A stretch of 30,139 nt of DNA from CAYGVX01 sp964395545 (GCA_964395545.1 CAYNAW010000015.1:1-30139); one strand, 5' to 3'; numbered from the stretch's first letter, positions 13,252-20,474 are shown. Numbers and translations: made by a program. Notes: generated by a model not told the origin, from the letters alone.

Positions 13252-13695
13252 ATGCTCCACTACGTTTGGAAGGGTGAGGGCTTGGATACAAAGCAGAGTA
13301 TTGGTCTGGTAGCTCACGATAACAAGAAAAATGATTTGGTTGAGTGGGTGGCCTTCAATAAGGGAACCCTGTCTCTCCGCGATTTGTATGCAACAGGAAA
13401 CACGGGTCAGAGGATTATTGACAAAACAGGGCTGAAAGTCACTTTGCTCCAGAGCGGTCCTTATGGCGGTGACATGGAGCTGGGCGCTCTAATAGCCAAT
13501 GGCAAGCTGGACTACCTGATTTTCTTCTGGGATCCCCTTCAAGCTCACCCGCATGACGTCGACGTAAAAGCACTTCTCAGAGTAGCTGTCTTGTACAATG
13601 TGCCGATTGCATGCAACCGAGCCACAGCAGATCTAGTGATCTCGAGCCCGTTGTTTCAAAGCGTCGAATACAAGTCTCGAAAGAAGCCCGCTTGA
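13252..13695 (+). CDS. mgsA: methylglyoxal synthase
   Basis: A 147-residue protein, close to the bacterial length of about 150. It converts dihydroxyacetone phosphate to methylglyoxal and phosphate, an overflow branch of glycolysis. Residues matching the active site of the E. coli enzyme, with a constant offset of three, are H22 (in LVAHDNKK), D74 (SGPYGGDME), D94 (IFFWDPL), and H101 and D104 (HPHDVDVKALLR). CNRATADLVISSP near 121-133 is another family block. ATG 13252 is chosen because the upstream extension lacks similarity. GCTTAAGA near 13236-13243 could be a weak TATA-like element. The gene is uncommon in archaea, and its place inside the tRNA-bounded element suggests transfer. Confidence 0.88.
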   Translation: MLHYVWKGEGLDTKQSIGLVAHDNKKNDLVEWVAFNKGTLSLRDLYATGNTGQRIIDKTGLKVTLLQSGPYGGDMELGALIANGKLDYLIFFWDPLQAHPHDVDVKALLRVAVLYNVPIACNRATADLVISSPLFQSVEYKSRKKPA

Positions 13696-13761
13696 TGGGT
13701 GCGCACGCGCACTATCTGAGGCTTCTGCTCGATTGTTCCATGCTGGCGCGCATTGTTGCCC

Positions 13762-14718
13762 TTATTTCAGGTAAACTCTCAAGACGAGTGTGCACGAGTA
13801 GAGAACCAATAACAGGATAGGTGTACACCTGAAAGAGACTCCCATTAGCTTGTCGATGTTCTCGGTTGTTGGGTTTGCGGAGAGCCTCATCAGGTAGATG
13901 ACGAAAGGCAGAAAGAAGAGAAGCACTAGCAAGTACCAGTACACAAACTCGGTTGTTACTGAAAGACCAAGTACCGCATAGATAACTGGAAGTACCAGAC
14001 TCAACGAGGAAAACAACACTCCGATTCTGGCAGATCGTTCTTTTCCATATCTGACTACGAAAGTGTTGATTCCTTCTCCCCTATCTGCTTCGCAGTCTCC
14101 GATTGCCTGGAAAATGTGGCTGGCGATTTGAAAGAGAAACAGTGGAATTATGCAAAGGAGTATGTCTTGGTATCGCCTCCAGATCCACGGCAACGAAGAG
14201 TCGATTGTCAGTTGATGAGATGCTTGCAGTCCGATTAGGAAAGGCAGAATTCCGGCGCCAATCCCTACGGCCAAGAGATCTATTACTGGTCTTTTCTTTA
14301 AGCTGATAGGTGGAGCAGAATAGACTATCCCCACTCCAATATAGGTCACGAACAAAAGCAGAAGTGTATGGTCCACTACTGCCGTAACAAGCAATCCTGT
14401 CGCAAATAAGGAAACAAAAAAAACTGATGACTGCTTTGGAGATAGTTCCCCCGCAGCGACTGGCAGGTGTCTTTTCTGGGGATTTGTTTTGTCGCTTTTT
14501 CTATCGAAGTATTGATTGAGCACAAAAATGGCGCCAGTGACTAAGGAAAAGGAAATCGATATTGGAAGCACATTGTAGGGTGGAATCACAAACAGAGTGC
14601 TTCCGAGTCCGAAAAAGAACAGCCACCCTATCCAGCTTCGCCATCTGAGGGCTCTCAAACAGACAGTGACCGCTGACCTTGCGTTTAGGAAAGCGCCTGC
14701 AGTGGCACTCCGTGCCAT
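13762..14718 (-). CDS. UbiA-family prenyltransferase
   Basis: A 318-residue integral membrane protein with about eight or nine hydrophobic segments. The two Asp-rich prenyl-diphosphate/Mg sites are visible: NQYFDRKSDKTNP near 68-80 and DCEADRGEGINTFVVRYG near 208-225. Family members attach prenyl chains to aromatic acceptors or to glycerol phosphate (as in archaeal lipid synthesis); the acceptor cannot be told from the sequence. The start is ATG 14718 with GGAG about seven bases upstream and a TATA-like TTAATATG near 14757-14765. The coding strand looks more AT-rich than the ribosomal region. It is convergent with mgsA. Confidence 0.85.
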   Translation of the reverse strand: MARSATAGAFLNARSAVTVCLRALRWRSWIGWLFFFGLGSTLFVIPPYNVLPISISFSLVTGAIFVLNQYFDRKSDKTNPQKRHLPVAAGELSPKQSSVFFVSLFATGLLVTAVVDHTLLLLFVTYIGVGIVYSAPPISLKKRPVIDLLAVGIGAGILPFLIGLQASHQLTIDSSLPWIWRRYQDILLCIIPLFLFQIASHIFQAIGDCEADRGEGINTFVVRYGKERSARIGVLFSSLSLVLPVIYAVLGLSVTTEFVYWYLLVLLFFLPFVIYLMRLSANPTTENIDKLMGVSFRCTPILLLVLYSCTLVLRVYLK

Positions 14719-14895
14719 TCAATAGTCTCCGTTTTTACTCCAAGTGGTTTCGGTCTCATATTAAGTCTCCTTTTCAGCGTGAGAAACCTGTGCAGCGTGC
14801 GCCCAGATTTTAGTCCGCGCGCGCAAGGTTCTATGCAAGGGAGCAAAGAAAAAGAGGGGATTCGCGGGAAGATCGGGTGATGTCTCCACTGTGGT
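14719..14895 (-). promoter_or_regulatory. ubiA upstream region inside the element
   Basis: For the minus-strand UbiA gene, GACTTAATATG (14757-14767 on the plus strand as its complement) gives a predicted start near 14736 and an 18-base leader. The rest, up to the right attachment repeat, contains an alternating CGCGCGCGC-like patch near 14816-14825 but no gene that I can support. There is no tRNA 5' half here. Confidence 0.4.
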
Positions 14896-14924
14896 CGTGG
14901 GTTCGAATCCCACCCCCGGCGCCA
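14896..14924 (+). repeat. right attachment-site repeat (attR), 29-bp tRNA-Ser 3' fragment
   Basis: An exact copy of the tRNA-Ser 3' end without any matching 5' half upstream. It is followed after 22 bases by seven T residues (14947-14953), as expected for the tRNA terminator that stood behind the intact gene before insertion. Confidence 0.85.
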
Positions 14925-14946
14925 ATCATATTCGACCAGACATTCC

Positions 14947-14953
14947 TTTTTTT
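14947..14953 (+). terminator. poly-T terminator behind the tRNA 3' fragment
   Basis: Seven consecutive T residues 22 bases after the CCA of the right repeat, a usual archaeal tRNA termination signal. It is now separated from the functional tRNA by the inserted segment. Confidence 0.5.
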
Positions 14954-15073
14954 AGCGTTTCTCGCCACTCGCAACCAATCCTCCTTCCGTTCTTAGTATT
15001 CTTTGCCTAGATCATTAGACTCGGGTTACTTTCTAATAGTGAATGTGCCTCCGGCTTCGTGCAGGTTTGAAAT

Positions 15074-15081
15074 CTTATAAG
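15074..15081 (+). promoter_or_regulatory. TATA box for APC permease gene (leaderless)
   Basis: CTTATAAG is a perfect TATA-like palindrome centred about 28 bases before GTG 15106. The expected transcription start therefore coincides with the start codon, suggesting a leaderless mRNA. No Shine-Dalgarno sequence is seen. The rest of 14954-15105 holds no gene. Confidence 0.6.
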
Positions 15082-15105
15082 CTACCTTGATTACGTGGGT
15101 CTGTC

Positions 15106-16479
15106 GTGGCGAATACTCTAGGGAAGAAGCCAGCTATAAGAGAGAGTCCCCGCGGTAAGAGAATGCCTGAAACAAACGGTGAAATTCCCTTAAAGAGAGC
15201 TTTGAAACTGATTCCAGTGACATTTCTCGGAGTAGGCACGGCAATCTGTGGCACTATGTTCGCCATCATGGGACGAGCAATTGAAGCCGCTGGACCCAGC
15301 ATAGTAATCACCTTCTTGCTCGGGGCCTTCTTCGCTTTGCTCGGTGGGCTTTCCTATGCTGAGCTCGGAGCAGCTGTCCCGAGTGGTGCTGGCGGTGCAG
15401 TAAGCTTTGTTAGAAGAGCATTTGGAGAGAGATTTCCAACGTTTCTAGCAGGCTGGTTTGATTGGATAGGAAGCATTACTGACTGTGCCTTAGGCGCCAT
15501 AGTTTTCGCTTTCTCTGTCCACTATTTCATGAGATGGTTAGAACCGTATACCCTGGCGGCTATTACTCTGATCTTTTTTGCGTTAATTAACTTCAGAGGT
15601 GCTAGAACCGTGGGCATGGTTCAGTTCGTTCTTACTGTCATTCTGGTTGCTTCGCTTTGCCTCTATATGATGGGTTCTTCGTTCAGTTTCAATGTAGAAA
15701 GCTTCGAGCCCCTATTTCCCAGGGGAATCCTACCGACGATCCTTATGGTGAGCTACATCTTTCCAACGTACGCAGGATATGAAACAGTCACGCAACTATC
15801 TGAAGAGGTGAAAACTGCGGGCAAAACGATTCCCCGGGCGGTCTTCTTGTCGCTGATATTCATCACCGTGCTCTTCACAGGAACAGCTATAGCAACGATC
15901 GCAAGTGCCCCACCAGAGGCATACGTAGGATCAGAAACGCCATTACAGGATGCTGCAAATTACTTCATGGGACCGATAGGAGTGATTGTCATAACTCTCG
16001 GAAGCATAATCGCAACCTTGTCTACAATTAACGGAAGCATGGCTGGCGGAACGCGAGTAGCCTATGCCTTGAGTAGAAGCAATCTTCTGCCATCCCTCTT
16101 TAGAAAGGTCCATCCAAAATATCAGTCTCCATACATGTCTCTGGTGCTTACCACTTTCTTGGCCATAGCTTTTGCGCTGACAAAATCTGTTGATTTCATA
16201 GTGTACGTAATCGCGCTTGGTTACAATGTCACGGCTATCACGGTGGCTATTTCGTTGATACGTTTGAGAAAGACGGAGCCACATCTTTACCGTCCTTTCA
16301 AGGTTCCCCTGTATCCATACCTAACGATATTGGCCATTTGCACATCGGCCTTCATGATTCTAACCTTGAGTATCGAGTCGCTCCTTCTGGGGCTAGTCTT
16401 CGGACTCGTCGGAACCGGCTTATTGATGCTCGTCAAAAAAGCCCAGAAGGGACAACCACAACAGACGACGAGTAGTTAA
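15106..16479 (+). CDS. APC-family amino acid permease
   Basis: A 457-residue transporter with about 12 hydrophobic segments. The first helix shows the unwound-helix signature (FLGVGTAICGTMFAIMGRAI near 39-58) followed by EAAGPSIVITFLLGAFFALL, and GGLSYAELGAAVPSGAGGAV near 79-98 is the classic APC block. PHLYRPFKVPLYPYL near 400-414 is also typical. Such proteins import amino acids or polyamines by H+/Na+ symport or exchange; the substrate is not visible. The start is GTG 15106, apparently leaderless. It lies just outside the tRNA-bounded element and upstream of a TrkA-type regulator gene. Confidence 0.87.
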   Translation: MANTLGKKPAIRESPRGKRMPETNGEIPLKRALKLIPVTFLGVGTAICGTMFAIMGRAIEAAGPSIVITFLLGAFFALLGGLSYAELGAAVPSGAGGAVSFVRRAFGERFPTFLAGWFDWIGSITDCALGAIVFAFSVHYFMRWLEPYTLAAITLIFFALINFRGARTVGMVQFVLTVILVASLCLYMMGSSFSFNVESFEPLFPRGILPTILMVSYIFPTYAGYETVTQLSEEVKTAGKTIPRAVFLSLIFITVLFTGTAIATIASAPPEAYVGSETPLQDAANYFMGPIGVIVITLGSIIATLSTINGSMAGGTRVAYALSRSNLLPSLFRKVHPKYQSPYMSLVLTTFLAIAFALTKSVDFIVYVIALGYNVTAITVAISLIRLRKTEPHLYRPFKVPLYPYLTILAICTSAFMILTLSIESLLLGLVFGLVGTGLLMLVKKAQKGQPQQTTSS

Positions 16480-16517
16480 CGTTTTATGGTTGGACACTCT
16501 GTCTCTACTTAACAGAG

Positions 16518-16524
16518 TATTTAT
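16518..16524 (+). promoter_or_regulatory. TATA box for trkA-like gene (leaderless)
   Basis: TATTTAT centred about 26 bases before GTG 16547, so the predicted start of transcription is at the start codon. The intergenic stretch 16480-16546 has no Shine-Dalgarno motif. Confidence 0.5.
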
Positions 16525-16546
16525 CCATCAATACTAAGACGAGTAT

Positions 16547-17227
16547 GTGGGATACGTATTGCGAATACTGATAGTCGGCGCGGGTGATGTCGGTATGCCG
16601 ATAATCCATTACCTCTCAGAAAGAGGATACTTACTCACTGTCATTGAAGGCAATGAGAAGAAGTGCAAAGAAATATCTAAACACTCAGACGCGGCCATCT
16701 TCAACGGAAGCGGCACTGACCCAGAAATATGGAAGAACGTAGAAGCCGACAAAATCGACGCGTTACTTGCCTTAACTAATGATGATGAAATAAACGTAAA
16801 GGTCTGTCAGATCGCTAAGAGCCAATTCGGTATACCATCTGTAATTGCCAGAGCACACCAACCTGAAAACATAGCTAAGATTAGAGAAGCAGGTGCAGAT
16901 GTTACGATATGTCCTTCTCAAGAGGTGCGGCGCCTCTTTCTGAACGCCTTGGAAAGCCTTACTGCCGAGACTCTATATGAGCAATTGGCTTCGGATTTCA
17001 AGATTGTGAAAGTCACGGTTCCGCCAAACGGAAGCATAATCGGCAAAACCGTAAACCAGCTGGACGTTTCAGAAGAATGTCGAATAATCGGCATATTTCG
17101 CACCGGTGAACTTGTCTATCCGACGGAATCTTTTGTGTTTAAAGGTGGAGATAGGGTGCTGCTTTCAGGTTCGTTGCAAGTTGTTGAAGGAATCGTGGAG
17201 AAACTTAGGGCTGTTGAAGTAACCTAG
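16547..17227 (+). CDS. trkA: TrkA-type RCK protein (K+ transport regulator)
   Basis: A 226-residue protein with an N-terminal Rossmann RCK_N domain: ILIVGAGDVGMPIIHYLSER near 7-26, an acidic residue at the second strand end (LTVIEGNEKKC), and GSGTDPEIWKNVEADKIDAL near 55-74. A C-terminal RCK_C domain covers about 140-226 (VPPNGSIIGKTVNQLDVSEE and GDRVLLSGSLQVVEGI). Such cytosolic subunits bind NAD(H)/ATP and gate a membrane K+ transporter. No TrkH is present in the window, so it may act on a channel elsewhere or on a neighbour. It is followed after 12 bases by an MscS channel gene, likely one operon. Confidence 0.85.
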   Translation: MGYVLRILIVGAGDVGMPIIHYLSERGYLLTVIEGNEKKCKEISKHSDAAIFNGSGTDPEIWKNVEADKIDALLALTNDDEINVKVCQIAKSQFGIPSVIARAHQPENIAKIREAGADVTICPSQEVRRLFLNALESLTAETLYEQLASDFKIVKVTVPPNGSIIGKTVNQLDVSEECRIIGIFRTGELVYPTESFVFKGGDRVLLSGSLQVVEGIVEKLRAVEVT

Positions 17228-17239
17228 GAGATATTGCCG

Positions 17240-18034
17240 ATGGGTCAAGTCACACCGGGGATTCTAGTGTTTTTTCAGATTCCACAAGTTCCGTACGAGT
17301 TCCTAATGAAACTGGCCATAGTAGGTGTGATACTTGTCGCAACATGGATAGTAACAGAGATCTTAGGACGCCTTGTATCAAAAGCCCTGGGTAAGCTGAA
17401 CCCGAGCGTAGTCAGACAAGTAAGGCGCATAGTAACATGGTTAATATGGTTAATCGGAATCTTGATAGCATTAGACCATCTCGGATTAGAGTTAACCATA
17501 CTACTTGTGTTTGTCACATTAGCCGGAATAGCGATATTGATCGCATTCAGAGACATGTTGTCAAACGTGACTTCTCATGAGGCCATCACCATTTACGGTC
17601 TGTTCAAGATCGGAGACTGGATTCAGGTGGGACAGCATTTTGGAAGGGTGGTGGACATCAATTGGATGGACACGGTCCTAATGACTCCTGACAACGAAAT
17701 GGTATACATTCCTAACTCGAAACTCGCTAAGAGCATCGTTACCAATAGAACGGCCTCAGGAGAAACGCGCATTTCCGTACCACTGACAGTGGATGATACG
17801 GTAGATCTCTCTGAGGTCGAGGGAATCCTGCTGGAAATTGGCTCAGAACTCAGTGAAGAACTTGCCCCTGACTCCAAACCAGAAGTCCGTGTAACCAACG
17901 TGAGTAGTCACTCCATTGAAGTGGCGCTTCTTCTGAAAATCATCAATCCTGCCAAGGGCAACTTAATCGCCTCAGAGGTTCGAAAGAGGGCCAAAACCAG
18001 ACTCGACACAGCTCCGAGAAAGAACTCACAATAA
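17240..18034 (+). CDS. mscS: MscS-family small-conductance mechanosensitive channel
   Basis: A 264-residue membrane protein. Three hydrophobic segments (about 18-42, 60-80, 84-104) precede the MscS pore-lining/beta-domain signature: IAFRDMLSNVTSHEAITIYG near 99-118, then FKIGDWIQVGQHFGRVVDIN and NEMVYIPNSKLAKSIVTN. The C-terminal alpha-beta part extends to residue 264. It releases solutes under hypo-osmotic stress. ATG 17240 is preferred over TTG 17234 because GGAG (17227-17230) sits nine bases before it. It pairs with the upstream trkA gene in an ion and osmotic balance module. Confidence 0.88.
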   Translation: MGQVTPGILVFFQIPQVPYEFLMKLAIVGVILVATWIVTEILGRLVSKALGKLNPSVVRQVRRIVTWLIWLIGILIALDHLGLELTILLVFVTLAGIAILIAFRDMLSNVTSHEAITIYGLFKIGDWIQVGQHFGRVVDINWMDTVLMTPDNEMVYIPNSKLAKSIVTNRTASGETRISVPLTVDDTVDLSEVEGILLEIGSELSEELAPDSKPEVRVTNVSSHSIEVALLLKIINPAKGNLIASEVRKRAKTRLDTAPRKNSQ

Positions 18035-18421
18035 AGCGATTATTCTTCAGCGCCTAAAATGGTGACTCAATCGGTCTGGGATAGACTCGAGGTTTTTCTG
18101 CTTGTCCGCGACTGCAACGCTTCGGAATCCCAGGAGTGATTTTAGAGAATTCGCCAGGGATATCGACCGAGATGCAAACCTATTTCCCAACGCCAAGCCT
18201 TACGAGTTACGTTTCGATGCGCGTGCAGCCCGCGAAGATCCTTCTGACGCCTTTATAAGCAGATTTGGGCGCATCCTAATATTAGGATATATGTATTCAT
18301 GTTATGCGCAAACGGTTTATTTTAGGGTTTTCTGTCAAATACGCGAATATCCACGCCTATTTTACCAACGTTTGCCTATCCAAACGTTATTTCTATTTTC
18401 AGACTAAAATGGGCGCGTGGT
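18035..18421 (+). promoter_or_regulatory. intergenic region with TATA boxes and two palindromic sites
   Basis: No credible gene is seen; a frame at 18102-18407 has no family features. TTTATAAG at 18252-18259 is a good TATA box, followed at 18273-18288 by a perfect 16-bp palindrome (ATCCTAATATTAGGAT). At 18367-18388 there is an 8-bp perfect inverted repeat, AACGTTTG-6 nt-CAAACGTT, and a third half-site CAAACG lies at 18309-18314. TTATTTCT at about 18387-18394 overlaps the second repeat and lies about 30 bases before ATG 18422, so the repeat may be an operator over the promoter of the downstream gene. Confidence 0.45.
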
Positions 18422-19144
18422 ATGCGATTGATTTCGTGGAAATATTCATTGGAGAAAATAAACGGCGAACTGGAGCTTGCGCGGAAGAAGAAACAAGTTT
18501 TGGACAAATTGTTCAACGAGGGCAAAGTGTCTCAGCCAACCTACGATTCATTCACCGGTGAAATCGCAGACGCCGTCGCGGAGATAGAGGCCAAGCAGAG
18601 GGTGCTTGTTGAGAAGATGAAGTCAAAGATCGAAGAGCTGGAGCAGCAGATGAAGACGCTGGAATTCCTTCTCGTCAACTCCGAGATTAGACACGTTTCG
18701 GGAGAGGTTGAAGATGGAACGTACAACCATGAGTGCAGCATCCTCTCTTTAGGATTGGAGACGACTCGGCAAGAGCTGAACGAGATAAAAGAAGCAATAG
18801 CCAACCTCAGCGAGCCAACCACAGATTTCCCACAACTCTCGCCAACGAACACTGAGGAACAATCAGCCCAAGAGACTTCCGAATCCGCGAACAGAATTGA
18901 GATAATCATGGACACCGAGACCTCAACGTCCATCGAGACAACGGTTGAGGAACAGGCGCAAGTCGAGCCACCCGCGGACCTGCAACCCGAGAAAACAGCA
19001 GAGCTGGAAGAAGCCAAGGAGGATACTCCCTCAACCGAAGCGGGAGAAGTCTCCTTTCAGCAAGAGTCAGGTATCCCGGCAGAAACAGAAACGGATACGT
19101 CGGAAGCCAAAACAGAAGAGGAAACACCGCAAGAGCAAAACTAG
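18422..19144 (+). CDS. CdvA-like coiled-coil protein with acidic tail
   Basis: A 240-residue protein. Residues about 5-130 are a heptad-rich coiled coil: KYSLEKINGELELARKKKQV, LDKLFNEGKVSQPTYDSFTG, then EKMKSKIEELEQQMKTLEFL, resembling the coiled-coil domain of the archaeal cell-division protein CdvA (which recruits ESCRT-III). The pattern 'LDxLFxxGKVSxxTYxSF' recalls CdvA. It lacks the N-terminal PRC barrel of crenarchaeal CdvA. Residues about 131-240 are Glu/Thr/Ser-rich and probably disordered. No cdvB or cdvC is adjacent. It may be a CdvA-like paralogue or another scaffold; the assignment is tentative. The start ATG 18422 appears nearly leaderless. Confidence 0.5.
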   Translation: MRLISWKYSLEKINGELELARKKKQVLDKLFNEGKVSQPTYDSFTGEIADAVAEIEAKQRVLVEKMKSKIEELEQQMKTLEFLLVNSEIRHVSGEVEDGTYNHECSILSLGLETTRQELNEIKEAIANLSEPTTDFPQLSPTNTEEQSAQETSESANRIEIIMDTETSTSIETTVEEQAQVEPPADLQPEKTAELEEAKEDTPSTEAGEVSFQQESGIPAETETDTSEAKTEEETPQEQN

Positions 19145-19233
19145 CCATTAAGCACGCTCTAACCCTCTCCTTTTTCATTTTCCAAGTCCTGCATTCTTTT
19201 TTTATAGTCGGCTGTTCTGAATATGCAGAAGAA
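19145..19233 (+). promoter_or_regulatory. T-rich terminator and promoter between cdvA-like and HDAC genes
   Basis: CTCCTTTTTCATTTTCC (about 19167-19183) fits a T-rich terminator for the upstream gene. TTTTTATAG at 19199-19207 is a TATA-like box about 30 bases before GTG 19234, implying a very short or absent leader. Confidence 0.5.
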
Positions 19234-20310
19234 GTGGCTCAGTTGCGCGTCGGAATAGTCTTTCACGAGAAATACCGCCAATACGACTTCGGTCCAGGCC
19301 ATCCCTTCAGGGGCGACCGCTTCGGCAACGCCATGAAATTCTTCGGAGAGCAAGGACTTCTCACGCTGCCTCACGTTAAGGTTCTGAAGCCCGACATCGT
19401 TCAGCTCAAAGACCTACTGCGAGTTCATGACAAAAGCTACGTGGACTTGATTTTTGACTTTGCTGAGAAGGGTAGGCCGTATGACTTTGACACGCCCCTC
19501 TCAGCTGGCATCCTTGAAGCTGCGCTTCACATTATGGGTGGAGCGCTAAGAGCTGGCGAGGCTCTTTACAGCGGCGAAGTCGAACGGGGGGTCTGTCTCG
19601 GAGGCGGTCTACACCATGCTGGAGAGAACTTCGGCGGCGGCTTCTGCATATTCAACGACGTCGCCATACTCGCGCGATACCTCCAGCAGGAGAAAGGTGC
19701 GAAACGTGTTCTAGTTCTGGACTATGATGTGCATGCTGGGAATGGCACCAGCGACATTTTCTACTCCGACCCCTCAGTGCTCTTCGTTTCCCTGCATCAA
19801 GACCCGAGGACTCTGTTTCCCGGAACTGGTTTCGTGGGTCAGATCGGCAAGGGCGAAGGTGCAGGGTTCAACGTGAACGTGCCTCTGCCTCCTGGGACTG
19901 GGAACGAAACCTATTTTTATGCGTTGAGAGAGACTTTCGTCCCACTAGCGAAGGAGTTCAAGCCTGACGTTATCTTGGCCAACGGGGGAAGTGACCCTCA
20001 CTTCGCTGATATTCTGGGCAGCTTAGGTTTGACTGTGCGAGGGTTCTTGGACCTGTCAAGGCTTATAGTTGCTGTTGCAGGCGAGGTCTGCGGAGGCAAA
20101 GTCGTATTACTTGTCGGCAGCGGCTACAACCCCGCTGTACTGCCTCCGTGTTGGTATGCCCTTGCCGCAGGAGTTGCGGGGGTAGAGAAGATCAGTGCTA
20201 CCGACCCTTCGGATCCGCCTGTGGAGCCTCCATGGTGCCGAGAACGCGTCGAGGCTACGGTGAAGGAGCTGGGTCAGGTTTTGAAGGATTACTGGGCATG
20301 TTTCAGGTGA
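19234..20310 (+). CDS. histone deacetylase / acetoin utilisation family (AcuC-like) protein
   Basis: A 358-residue zinc-dependent deacetylase-fold protein. Visible active-site features are GFGPGHP-like DFGPGHPFRGDR near 18-29, the catalytic His pair H127-H128 in GGGLHHAGEN, zinc ligands D165 and H167 in LDYDVHAGNGT, a third ligand candidate D254 in NGGSDPHFAD, and the transition-state tyrosine Y298 in VGSGYNP. The last motif is usually GGGY and has a Ser here. Substrates of archaeal members may be acetylated proteins (such as chromatin proteins), polyamines or small amides; this is not decided by sequence. GTG 19234 is the start, with a TATA box about 30 bases upstream. Confidence 0.87.
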   Translation: MAQLRVGIVFHEKYRQYDFGPGHPFRGDRFGNAMKFFGEQGLLTLPHVKVLKPDIVQLKDLLRVHDKSYVDLIFDFAEKGRPYDFDTPLSAGILEAALHIMGGALRAGEALYSGEVERGVCLGGGLHHAGENFGGGFCIFNDVAILARYLQQEKGAKRVLVLDYDVHAGNGTSDIFYSDPSVLFVSLHQDPRTLFPGTGFVGQIGKGEGAGFNVNVPLPPGTGNETYFYALRETFVPLAKEFKPDVILANGGSDPHFADILGSLGLTVRGFLDLSRLIVAVAGEVCGGKVVLLVGSGYNPAVLPPCWYALAAGVAGVEKISATDPSDPPVEPPWCRERVEATVKELGQVLKDYWACFR

Positions 20311-20337
20311 AAGACAGTTTTAGACCATGGTAGAGTT

Positions 20338-20348
20338 AAGTATATAGG
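20338..20348 (+). promoter_or_regulatory. TATA box for the structured RNA
   Basis: AAGTATATAGG is a strong TATA-like element whose centre lies about 26 bases before 20369-20372, exactly where the closing helix of the downstream RNA candidate begins. Confidence 0.55.
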
Positions 20349-20371
20349 GCTTGTTCCTTTGAATATAATGT

Positions 20372-20460
20372 CGGAGAGGTTCGAGACCTTGGGGCATTAA
20401 GACGATGTCTGACCCGTCATACAGCCTCTAGGTCTCTGCCCTACCTCTCCGCTCTCTTTT
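20372..20460 (+). ncRNA. structured RNA candidate, unknown family
   Basis: CGGAGAGGT 20372-20380 and ACCTCTCCG 20443-20451 form a perfect 9-bp closing helix. Inside, GAGACC 20383-20388 can pair with GGTCTC 20431-20436, and GGGCA 20392-20396 with TGCCC 20437-20441. These two helices cross, so they are either a pseudoknot or alternatives. AGAC/GTCT (20400-20403 / 20407-20410) makes a small hairpin, and AGAGG can also pair with CCTCT 20425-20429. A TATA box sits the right distance upstream and a T-rich tract (20452-20474) follows. I could not match it to tRNA, C/D or H/ACA guide, SRP or RNase P RNA. It could be a free sRNA or a leader element for the aminotransferase gene downstream. Confidence 0.55.
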
Positions 20461-20474
20461 GCTTCTTCTCTTTT
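20452..20474 (+). terminator. T-rich tract after the structured RNA
   Basis: CTCTCTTTTGCTTCTTCTC followed by TTTT, directly behind the 9-bp helix that ends at 20451. The helix plus pyrimidine tract looks like a termination signal. Confidence 0.5.

Larger units (their letters stand above)
12477..14924. mobile_element. candidate integrated element at the 3' end of tRNA-Ser
   Basis: Exact 29-bp direct repeats (12477-12505 and 14896-14924) equal the 3' end of tRNA-Ser from C48 to CCA. A tyrosine-recombinase remnant lies immediately inside the left copy, as usual for elements that integrate into tRNA genes. The right copy is followed by a T7 run (14947-14953), likely the original tRNA terminator, while the left copy is not, which fits insertion between them. 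Contents: integrase-dockerin remnant, methylglyoxal synthase, UbiA-family gene. At 2.4 kb it is small, so it may be a decayed remainder of a larger element. Confidence 0.65.

Noticed and set aside
12461..13312. A 283-codon plus-strand frame through the integrase region
   Set aside because: It is the antisense shadow of the integrase-dockerin frame, caused by the GAT/GAC-rich repeats, and overlaps the tRNA 3' end.
18102..18407. A 101-codon frame in the gap after mscS
   Set aside because: No family features; its composition reflects the AT-rich regulatory repeats and it overlaps the palindromes and TATA box.
20372..20451. H/ACA guide RNA, C/D guide RNA or permuted tRNA
   Set aside because: No ACA follows the closing helix, no RTGATGA box is present, and although TTCGAGA at 20380-20386 looks like a T loop there is no matching D arm or acceptor arrangement on either strand.
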